A stretch of 7,293 nt of DNA from an uncultured Eubacterium sp. Its GTDB lineage: Bacteria; Bacillota_A; Clostridia; Lachnospirales; Lachnospiraceae. The notes below the pieces were generated by a model that was not told where the DNA came from, made no database searches, and saw only the letters and a list, made by a program, of their open reading frames with translations. The DNA lies in contig CANTHI010000185.1 in NCBI GenBank assembly GCA_947653505.1, positions 1 through 7,293 of the forward strand. Direction: 5' to 3'. Every line of letters starts with the position of its first letter. Within the stretch, counting starts at the first letter, position 1. This document shows, piece after piece, positions 1-5,688 of this stretch. The translations under genes and the position numbers were made by a program.

Positions 1-370
1 ATACGGTCTGAATCCCTTCTTTTGCAAAATCCAGATAACAGGCCTTATCAAATAAAAAGACATAATTACATGGATGAATCAGTGTATACGAATAGAGCGT
101 TACCAGCGGACTGTCATATACATACGATAAATATTTTAAATGCCTGCGCATGCACCCATTGGAAATGGATGGGTAATAATTAAAGGAGAATACAAAAGAA
201 TAAGAATCAGAATCTGCAACCGAATCAAAATAATCATCAAATTCTTTATTGTTATATTCGTCTAATTTATCATGATGAAATAGCTGTACGTGAAGATTCC
301 TTTTCCGGAAAGCGGAAATCATATCTTCTTTTCCAAAAGAAGGACTGTCTAAAAAAAGTAACTTTATCAT
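1..370 (-). CDS. CgeB/DUF3880-type glycosyltransferase, N-terminal part (cut by window edge)
   Basis: The minus strand is open from the ATG at 370-368 to the left edge, giving the first 123 codons; the C-terminal catalytic half lies outside. The start has a textbook AAGGAG (379-384) eight bases upstream. Three motifs match the complete plus-strand protein at 3594-4754: FSFNYYP (residues 61-67), YVYDSP (83-88) and NYVFLFD (102-108). These fall in the N-terminal Rossmann-like (DUF3880) half of CgeB-like, GT-B glycosyltransferases found in spore-coat, flagellin and capsule loci. By eye about a quarter of residues agree with the second copy, so they are old paralogues rather than a recent duplication. 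No signal peptide is seen, so it should be cytoplasmic. It follows licD by 41 bp on the same strand and is probably co-transcribed with it. Sugar donor and acceptor cannot be told from sequence. Confidence 0.82.
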   Translation of the reverse strand, partial: MIKLLFLDSPSFGKEDMISAFRKRNLHVQLFHHDKLDEYNNKEFDDYFDSVADSDSYSFVFSFNYYPSISNGCMRRHLKYLSYVYDSPLVTLYSYTLIHPCNYVFLFDKACYLDFAKEGIQTV

Positions 371-411
371 GAAGAAATCTCCTTGTGAAAGAAATCGAAG
401 GTTTTATATAC

Positions 412-1392
412 TCAGGTAATTTGCAGATAGTTCCGCCAGTTTCTGCAAAATTCAGTGACACTGATGGTTAATCCTTTTTGCTTTAGGAGATTTTCCAGAC
501 TGCGAAGCTTTTCCTTGTAAAAAGGATAATCATGGGAAGCAGTATTCTTTTCCGGTGTCATATAATCTCCATAGGTGGCGGTAAGTACACCGTCATAATT
601 TTTAGGAGCGGCAATCTGGATATTTTCAAATGGAAGGTAAATAACATCCTCATACCATTCTTTTTTCATTCGATAGTCAGGAGTACCGATCATAAATGGA
701 AAGTTTGTCACTTCATCACATTCATCTTCCTGATATAAGCAGCATAACGCATCAACCAGACGCCAGAGCTGATGTTCGATATCTTTGTTCCGGTCTATCT
801 GCACCTTACACACATCTTCAATATAAGCAAGCTTTTTTTCAGATTCTTCATTTTCCTGATATTGTTTCATCTTGTTGATTGTATCAAAGAGGATATGAAT
901 TAAAGATAGTTGTAACCGTTCAAGTTCTGGATCTTTTGGAATATAGTCCAGAGCAAAAATATCGATGCCAATGTGTAAAAATGGACATCCGTGAAACCGT
1001 TCCAGATAAGAAGCAAAGCTCCAGTATGTTTCGTCCGCAATGACACAAAGCTGGTGGGTCAGAGCGGCTTTCTGAAGACGTTCATTTTTACCATACATAC
1101 CGGCAATGGCAAAGCCTTGCGGAAGTTCTTCTGGTAAAATCTGGATTAATTTGTTGTAATCAGTCCGTTTTAATGCGATGTCAATGTCGTCGTCCCACGG
1201 GATAAAACCTTTATGCCGTACAGCACCCAGCAGAGTTCCACCATCTGCGTAATAGGTAATATGATTTTTTTCACAAATGTTAATAACGATCTGCAGGATT
1301 TCCATTTCGGCAGCCCATGTACGTTTCATCAGTTCACTGACAAGAAAATCACACCGGTATTCATCCTGGAAAAAATTTACGGGGAAGTCCAT
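412..1392 (-). CDS. LicD family phosphotransferase
   Basis: This 326-residue protein has the LicD hallmark at residues 49-71: ADGGTLLGAVRHKG followed by FIPWDDDID, the acidic cluster of this nucleotidyltransferase-like fold. It also has GIDIFALDY (142-150) and a C-terminal NYDGVL...YGDYM block (265-278). LicD enzymes transfer phosphocholine or related phospho-groups (fukutin-like proteins transfer ribitol-phosphate) from a CDP-activated donor onto surface glycans. The substrate here is unknown, and no choline uptake or activation gene is in the window. The start is supported by AAGGAG at 1399-1404, six bases upstream; the next in-frame Met (residue 22) has no such site. There is no membrane segment or signal peptide. 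It is the first gene of a leftward unit and is divergent from the glycosyltransferase operon. A SigD-like promoter may lie about 65 bp upstream. Confidence 0.93.
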   Translation of the reverse strand: MDFPVNFFQDEYRCDFLVSELMKRTWAAEMEILQIVINICEKNHITYYADGGTLLGAVRHKGFIPWDDDIDIALKRTDYNKLIQILPEELPQGFAIAGMYGKNERLQKAALTHQLCVIADETYWSFASYLERFHGCPFLHIGIDIFALDYIPKDPELERLQLSLIHILFDTINKMKQYQENEESEKKLAYIEDVCKVQIDRNKDIEHQLWRLVDALCCLYQEDECDEVTNFPFMIGTPDYRMKKEWYEDVIYLPFENIQIAAPKNYDGVLTATYGDYMTPEKNTASHDYPFYKEKLRSLENLLKQKGLTISVTEFCRNWRNYLQIT

Positions 1393-1456
1393 GATAATCT
1401 CCTTACTATTCTAACTGTAATTAAAACCTAAATATTATGAAATAAAACCATATTTT

Positions 1457-1483
1457 ATATCGGATAAAGACAGAAGGAAATTA
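1457..1483 (-). promoter_or_regulatory. Possible SigD (sigma-28) promoter for the licD unit
   Basis: Read on the minus strand, TAAT (1483-1480), a 15-base spacer and TCCGATAT (1464-1457) fit the Firmicutes flagellar sigma consensus TAAA-N14-16-GCCGATAT with one mismatch in each element. Transcription would begin near 1450 and leave a leader of roughly 58 bases before the licD start. I found no convincing SigA promoter for licD in the same spacer. The match is imperfect and found by eye. It gains some weight from the better SigD match at 6913-6940 in the same locus. Confidence 0.35.
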
Positions 1484-1567
1484 ATGTTTAAAGAGCAGAA
1501 TCCATTGTATGGCAGCAGTTTGGATAAGGCTTTACGCTGTATGAAACGTAAAGCTGATTTAAAATAG
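1484..1567 (+). CDS. Possible 27-residue small protein or leader peptide
   Basis: A short reading frame runs from the ATG at 1484 to a TAG at 1565-1567 and would encode 27 residues beginning MFKEQNPLYGSSLDKALRC. It has a good Shine-Dalgarno site, AAGGA at 1474-1478, five bases before the ATG, which is more than chance frames usually have. The peptide is basic (seven Lys/Arg against three Asp/Glu), with no membrane segment. It lies in the divergent spacer, upstream of the SigA-type promoter of the glycosyltransferase operon, and an 8-bp inverted repeat sits inside its 3' half. I see no clear promoter for it and recognise no family. It could be a small protein, a leader peptide, the remnant of a lost gene, or chance. 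Confidence 0.3.
   Translation: MFKEQNPLYGSSLDKALRCMKRKADLK
1529..1554. repeat. 8-bp perfect inverted repeat in divergent spacer
   Basis: GCTTTACG (1529-1536) and CGTAAAGC (1547-1554) are exact reverse complements separated by ten bases. No T-run follows on either strand, so it does not look like an intrinsic terminator. Its arms are centred 18 bases apart, about 20-45 bases upstream of the -35 at 1576, which is a plausible place for a regulator binding site. It lies inside the possible 27-codon frame, so it could instead be an RNA hairpin in that transcript. Confidence 0.45.
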
Positions 1568-1575
1568 TATGGAAA

Positions 1576-1604
1576 TTGACAAACGAATAAAATGATGGTA
1601 ATGT
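1576..1604 (+). promoter_or_regulatory. Probable SigA-type promoter of the glycosyltransferase operon
   Basis: A perfect -35 TTGACA (1576-1581) is followed after exactly 17 bases by TAATGT (1599-1604). The hexamer itself is weak (three of six), but TG at 1596-1597 supplies an extended -10. Transcription would begin near 1611 and give a leader of about 60-75 bases. An alternative extended -10 (TG plus GATAAT, 1623-1631) lies downstream but lacks a good -35. Imperfect symmetry, TATCA (1611-1615) and TGATA (1625-1629), straddles the expected start region and could be an operator. Confidence 0.5.
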
Positions 1605-1684
1605 TTTATATATCATAAATTGTGTGATAATTAGTAAAGAAGTGACAAAAAGAAGTCAGAATAGATAGAATGAAAGAGAAAATG

Positions 1685-2503
1685 ATGAAAGAAAAAGTAA
1701 GTATTATATTGCCCACCTATAATCGTGCACATACGCTGCAGGATGCGGTAAACAGTGTACTAAATCAAAGTTATCCGGATTTTGAGTTATTAATTATTGA
1801 TGATGCTTCTACGGATCATACTGAAGAACTGGTACGTTCCATGCAGGATGAGCGGATCGTATATTATAAGCTGGAAAAAAACAGCGGGGCTTCAGCGGCG
1901 CGGAATTGTGGATTAAAACATGCGCGTTATGATTATATCGCGTTTGAAGATTCGGATGATATCTGGCATCAGGATAAACTGGAGAAACAGATGGATGTCC
2001 TGGTGCATGCGGATGCAGATACAGGATTTTGTTATCATAAAATGAGATATGATCTGGAACAACAATATATTATTTTACCATCAGACGCGATTCCATTGAG
2101 TAAAAAATCTGGGTATATTTTTGATCAGCTGTTATATGATAATCTGATAGGCTGTCCGACGATTTTAGCGCGTCGGGACTGTATCATGCAGACAACGTTT
2201 TTTGATGAAGAAATGAAAGCGCTTGAGGATTACGATCTGGTACTTCAGATGGCGAAAGTAAAGAAAGCTGTTTTTTTGAACGAGATATTACTGGAGGCGG
2301 GTTATTCCACGACCGGAGTTTCGGGAAGTATGGTGAATTATTTATTTGCAAGCTGTCAGATCCTGCTAAAATATAAATCCGATTATGTGCGGACAGGTAC
2401 GCTGCAGCACCGGCTGAATGATATTTTAACCAGTGCGGAACGATTAGGGGTATTGCATCAGATTGCAGATTTACTGGAAAAAATTATGTTAGTGAAAGGC
2501 TGA
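1685..2503 (+). CDS. Family 2 (GT-A) glycosyltransferase
   Basis: The protein transfers a sugar from a nucleotide-sugar donor, presumably in the cytoplasm, during glycan assembly. Numbered from the ATG at 1685 (272 residues), it shows the GT2 order: KVSIILPTYN near the N terminus, DDASTD (39-44) for nucleotide binding, SGASAARNCGL (67-77), the DxD metal site in EDSDDIW (88-94), and LEDYD (180-184), where the ED pair is the usual catalytic-base position. All key residues are present and no membrane segment follows, so it is not a processive synthase. Three in-frame ATGs occur at 1670, 1682 and 1685. I prefer 1685 because GAG at 1676-1678 gives six-base spacing and the family normally starts just before this strand; the longer form adds MKEKM. 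It is the first gene of the rightward operon, ten bases ahead of a second GT2. Donor and acceptor are unknown. Confidence 0.92.
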   Translation: MKEKVSIILPTYNRAHTLQDAVNSVLNQSYPDFELLIIDDASTDHTEELVRSMQDERIVYYKLEKNSGASAARNCGLKHARYDYIAFEDSDDIWHQDKLEKQMDVLVHADADTGFCYHKMRYDLEQQYIILPSDAIPLSKKSGYIFDQLLYDNLIGCPTILARRDCIMQTTFFDEEMKALEDYDLVLQMAKVKKAVFLNEILLEAGYSTTGVSGSMVNYLFASCQILLKYKSDYVRTGTLQHRLNDILTSAERLGVLHQIADLLEKIMLVKG

Positions 2504-2513
2504 AAGAAATCAG

Positions 2514-3518
2514 ATGGCAAAAATTAGTATCATTATTCCATGTTACAATGCGCAAAAGACGATAGACAGCTGTTTCAGATCGCTGGAAAACCAGACAATT
2601 GGAATGCACAATCTGGAAGTGATTTTTGTGAATGATGCTTCTACGGATGGAACACTCGGGTGTTTGCTTGATTTTGAGAAAAAATATCCTGAAAATGTGC
2701 TTGTGGTGAATTGTGAAAAAAATGGCAGACAGGGAAAAGCCAGAAATATTGGACTATCTTATGCAACTTCTGAGTATGTTGGCTTTGCGGACGATGATGA
2801 CACATTTGAACCGGAGATGTTTCAAAGCCTGTATCAGAAGGCCAGAGACTATCGTTGTGATGTTGTAATGTGTAAATATGATACCTGGGAGATGAATGAA
2901 AGGAAATCTGCGGATGGATTCTGTGATTCCATATCTGAAAAATCAGATGTTTTTTATGAAATCACAAATACAGAGGAAAGACTCGCATTCATTACGATGA
3001 GCCTTCCGTGGGTTATCTGGATCAAGATTTACCGTAAAGATCTGATTATGGAAAATCAGATCTGGTTTCCGGAAGGGTATATTTATGATGATATCTGTTT
3101 TACCGAATTAATCTATCAGTATGTTCAGAGGATCTATATGATAGATGAAATATTTTACCATCATATGTTACAGGAAAAGTCCGCTTCCATTGATCCGGAC
3201 CGGATAGATGATATGATGGGTTTTTTGGATGTTCATCTGATCATGCTGCAGGAACTGAAAGACAGAAATAAGTATGAGCCATATAAGAATACATATAATG
3301 AAATACTGATGAGAAATACGATAGGACTGGTGGAAACGTATCTGCGAAGGTACGGAAAAATAAAAGATGACGTATTCCTGGAGATAAAAAGAAAAATCCT
3401 TCCATACAGGCAGGAGTTTATAAATAATCCATTGCTGGAAAAGATATGGAACGCAGATGATCGTGACCTGCATAAAAAAATTGCGTATTTGCTGACAGAC
3501 CAGCAGATAAACATATAG
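2514..3518 (+). CDS. Family 2 (GT-A) glycosyltransferase, EpsJ/CpsF-like
   Basis: This 334-residue GT2 has ISIIIPCYN at the N terminus, NDASTDG (40-46), KNGRQGKARNIGL (69-81) and the metal-binding ADDDD (92-96). A later acidic motif, YDD (191-193), lies in the position of the catalytic base. The fold and length resemble exopolysaccharide and capsule glycosyltransferases that add one sugar to a lipid- or protein-linked acceptor. The C-terminal third is charged, probably helical, and without a membrane segment. It starts ten bases after the previous stop and has only a poor Shine-Dalgarno site, so translation is probably coupled to the upstream gene. It shares a 17-base identical stretch with that gene over the DASTD codons, but the proteins are otherwise clearly different. 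Specificity cannot be assigned. Confidence 0.92.
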   Translation: MAKISIIIPCYNAQKTIDSCFRSLENQTIGMHNLEVIFVNDASTDGTLGCLLDFEKKYPENVLVVNCEKNGRQGKARNIGLSYATSEYVGFADDDDTFEPEMFQSLYQKARDYRCDVVMCKYDTWEMNERKSADGFCDSISEKSDVFYEITNTEERLAFITMSLPWVIWIKIYRKDLIMENQIWFPEGYIYDDICFTELIYQYVQRIYMIDEIFYHHMLQEKSASIDPDRIDDMMGFLDVHLIMLQELKDRNKYEPYKNTYNEILMRNTIGLVETYLRRYGKIKDDVFLEIKRKILPYRQEFINNPLLEKIWNADDRDLHKKIAYLLTDQQINI

Positions 3519-3541
3519 ATCAGTATAAAAATATAGATCAG
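3513..3541. repeat. Short direct repeat in AT-rich spacer
   Basis: ATATAGATCAG occurs at 3513-3523 and again at 3531-3541, each followed by a TATAAA-like tract. The first copy contains the TAG stop (3516-3518) of the GT2 gene. The 75-bp spacer 3519-3593 is extremely A/T rich and holds no terminator. The repeat is most simply a small duplication; a paired operator is possible but unsupported. Confidence 0.5.
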
Positions 3542-3593
3542 ATATAAATAAATAATATATACCAGACAGATAGAAAATCAGGGGAAGTATAAC

Positions 3594-4754
3594 ATGAAGA
3601 TCTTATATTATTCATGGTTCGAAAATACAATGCAGGATATGATAGATACCTTTCTGACTTTCGGATATGAAGTCGTGAAATGTACAATACCATGTTCAAA
3701 TTATGAGACGGATCAGGCCTTTACAAACAATCTGGAGAAAATTTTGCAGGAAAATCATTATGATTTTATATTTTCATTTAACTTTTTTCCGTTGATAGCC
3801 AGGACAGCAGAAAGATTTCAGATCAGATATATTTCATGGATCTATGATTGTCCGCATGGTACGCTTTGTTCTCCTGCGGTAAAAGGAACATATAATTATA
3901 TTTTTGTGTTTGATTATGTTCAGTATTCAGGATTAAGTTTGCTGAATTTGCCACATTTGTTTCATTTTCCGCTGGCTGTTCATACGACCCGTCTCTATGA
4001 ACAGTGGAATAAAGAGGACCGCGATTATCAGAATAAAATTAGTTTTGTGGGAAGCCTTTATGAGAACAATATGTATGATCAGGTTCTGTATCTTCCGGAT
4101 TATCTGAAAGGATATCTGAAAGGTGTGATGCAGGCGCAGAAAAAAGTATATGGATATAATTTTATTGAAGAGGTTTTGGATGATCCTGTTGTACAAGATC
4201 TGAAGCGCTACATCAGACTGGATCTGGATCCTTCTTATTATTTTGATATCCGAAAGATTTACGCGGATATGATCAATGCAAAAATAACAGCGGAAGAACG
4301 TACAGAATTATTGCAGAGCCTGTCTGAACGGTATGAAGTGACACTTTATACGGCTTCCGCTCTTAACAAAGGGTTTCAAAATATAAAATATGGTGGAATT
4401 ATAGACTACCGGATGGAAATGCCCAGAGTTTTTCATCAGTCTGAAATCAATCTGAACATTACATTACGTTCGATCCAGAGTGGGATTCCGCTGCGTGCGT
4501 TGGATATTATGGGAGTTGGTGGTTTTTTGTTATCGAATTATCAAAAGGAACTGGCGGATAACTTTATAGATGGAGAAGAACTCGTATTATATGGAAGTGA
4601 AGAAGAATTATTCTATTATGCAGACTATTATTTAGAGCATAAAAAAGAGCGTGAAGAAATTGCTTTTCATGGTTTTCAGAAAGTCAGAGAACTGTTTTCC
4701 TATGAAGTGCGTGTAGGGAAGATGATGGATATAGTAAAAAATAGTGATCTTTAA
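3594..4754 (+). CDS. CgeB/DUF3880-type glycosyltransferase
   Basis: A complete 386-residue GT-B glycosyltransferase. The N-terminal DUF3880 half shows FSFNFFP (60-66), SWIYDCP (81-87) and NYIFVFD (101-107), and FVGSLYENN (151-159) begins the second half. The C-terminal glycosyltransferase-1-like domain has SEINLNIT (283-290), GIPLRALDIMGVGGF (297-311) and a nucleotide-sugar-binding stretch ending near YGSEEEL (333-339). In other Clostridia such proteins occur in spore-coat and flagellin or surface-glycan clusters; donor and acceptor are unknown. AGGGGA (3580-3585), eight bases before the ATG, fixes the start. It is the fourth-to-last gene of the rightward run and the intact paralogue of the partial gene at 1-370. 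Its coding sequence looks more A/T rich than the nonulosonate genes that follow. No signal peptide or membrane segment is apparent. Confidence 0.9.
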   Translation: MKILYYSWFENTMQDMIDTFLTFGYEVVKCTIPCSNYETDQAFTNNLEKILQENHYDFIFSFNFFPLIARTAERFQIRYISWIYDCPHGTLCSPAVKGTYNYIFVFDYVQYSGLSLLNLPHLFHFPLAVHTTRLYEQWNKEDRDYQNKISFVGSLYENNMYDQVLYLPDYLKGYLKGVMQAQKKVYGYNFIEEVLDDPVVQDLKRYIRLDLDPSYYFDIRKIYADMINAKITAEERTELLQSLSERYEVTLYTASALNKGFQNIKYGGIIDYRMEMPRVFHQSEINLNITLRSIQSGIPLRALDIMGVGGFLLSNYQKELADNFIDGEELVLYGSEEELFYYADYYLEHKKEREEIAFHGFQKVRELFSYEVRVGKMMDIVKNSDL

Positions 4755-4800
4755 CTGCCTGTGGAGAAGGGATGGAAAAAGATTCAGGTATGATTTGGAG

Positions 4801-4806
4801 AGGAGG
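4801..4806 (+). promoter_or_regulatory. Ribosome binding site that fixes the NeuB start
   Basis: AGGAGG lies two bases before the ATG at 4809 but eight bases before the in-frame ATG at 4815. Only the second spacing is normal, so translation should start at 4815 and the longer form (two extra residues) is unlikely. Confidence 0.8.
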
Positions 4807-4814
4807 GTATGATC

Positions 4815-5687
4815 ATGTATCAAAAACCGTATATTATAGCAGAAGCGGGCTGCAATCATAAAGGGAATATGCAGATCGCGAAAGAACTGATTCAGGTAGC
4901 AGCCACATTCTGTAAGGCAGATGCAATCAAATTTCAGAAGCGCTGCAACAAAGAATTACTGACAAAAGAGCAGTATGAGGCACCGCATCCGCATCCGGAA
5001 AATGCGTATGGCGATACGTATGGTCTGCACAGAGAATTTCTGGAGTTTACAGCGGATCAGCATAAGCAGCTGAAACAATGGTGTGAGGAAGCAGGTATTA
5101 CGTATGCTACTTCTGTCTGGGATCTGACTTCCGCGAAGGAGATCGCAGCTTTGCATCCACAGTTTATCAAGATTCCGTCTGCATGCAATAATCATTACCG
5201 TATGCTGCAGTGGCTTTGTGATCATTATGAAGGTGAGATACAGGTTTCTCTTGGAATGACAACGCATGCAGAAGAGGAAGCGCTGATTGCCCTGTTTGAA
5301 AAAAACGGCCGTAATCAGGATCTGGTGATTTTCAGCTGTACGTCCGGATATCCGGTTCCATTTTCGGATGTATGTCTGATGGAGATTCAAAGGATCCGGG
5401 ATACTTATGGGGAAAGGGTAAAAAAGATAGGCTTTTCCGGCCATCATCTGGGTATAGCTGTGGATGTGGCAGCTTATACGCTGGGGGCCGGGGTGATCGA
5501 ACGTCATTATACGCTGGACAGAACGTGGAAGGGCACGGATCATGCAGCTTCACTGGAACCGGATGGAATCCGTAAGCTGGTGCGCAACCTCCACGCCGTA
5601 TATGATTCCCTGACGTATAAAAAACAGGAGATTCTGCCGATTGAGGCCGTGCAAAGAGAAAAATTAAAGTACAGGGAGGAACGTTGA
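4815..5687 (+). CDS. neuB: Nonulosonic acid synthase (NeuB/NANS family), lacking the SAF domain
   Basis: It condenses phosphoenolpyruvate with a six-carbon mannose-type sugar to make a nine-carbon sialic-type acid. TIM-barrel motifs are intact: IIAEAGCNHKGN (7-18), IKFQ (38-41), IKIPSAC (118-124), SCTSGYP (174-180), FSGHHLG (207-213), IERHYTLDR (228-236) and WKGTDHAASLEP (238-249). His210 and His231 are 21 residues apart, as are the metal-binding histidines of meningococcal NeuB. The SGH form and the WKG-DH-ASLEP block resemble animal sialic acid 9-phosphate synthase (NANS) more than the SDHT, IEKHFTLD form of typical bacterial NeuB. Family members are usually about 335-350 residues; this one stops at 290, in the linker before the C-terminal SAF (antifreeze-like) domain. 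One base separates it from the cytidylyltransferase gene, so the two are surely co-translated. The exact product (Neu5Ac, KDN, legionaminate or other) is undecided. Confidence 0.9.
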   Translation: MYQKPYIIAEAGCNHKGNMQIAKELIQVAATFCKADAIKFQKRCNKELLTKEQYEAPHPHPENAYGDTYGLHREFLEFTADQHKQLKQWCEEAGITYATSVWDLTSAKEIAALHPQFIKIPSACNNHYRMLQWLCDHYEGEIQVSLGMTTHAEEEALIALFEKNGRNQDLVIFSCTSGYPVPFSDVCLMEIQRIRDTYGERVKKIGFSGHHLGIAVDVAAYTLGAGVIERHYTLDRTWKGTDHAASLEPDGIRKLVRNLHAVYDSLTYKKQEILPIEAVQREKLKYREER

Positions 5688-5688
5688 G

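Noticed and set aside
270..461. Minus-strand 63-codon frame across the licD end and the start of the left glycosyltransferase
   Set aside because: It overlaps both genes in another frame, has no Shine-Dalgarno site and no recognisable motif, while the 1-370 frame has an ideal site and family motifs.
1623..1631. TG plus GATAAT as the main promoter of the rightward operon
   Set aside because: Good extended -10 but no -35 at a proper distance; the TTGACA site at 1576 is better. It may be a secondary start.
1800..2648. 17-base identity between the two GT2 genes (1800-1816 and 2632-2648) as a sign of recent duplication or recombination
   Set aside because: It covers only the conserved DASTD codons; the flanking protein sequences differ widely.
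3490..3505. TGCTG-CAGCA hairpin near the end of the second GT2 gene as a terminator
   Set aside because: Five-bp stem, inside the coding region, with no T-run after it; the next gene looks co-transcribed.
3168..3514. Minus-strand frames of 101 and 93 codons inside the second GT2
   Set aside because: Antisense to a clear GT2 coding region, hydrophobic by complement, with no start signals.
3492..3519. CTGACA-N16-TATAGA as an internal promoter for the DUF3880 gene
   Set aside because: The -10 matches only four of six in an extremely A/T-rich stretch where such matches arise by chance.
4956..5543. 195-codon minus-strand frame antisense to neuB
   Set aside because: It lies wholly opposite a gene with strong family motifs; composition is what the complement of this codon usage yields, and no start signal is seen.
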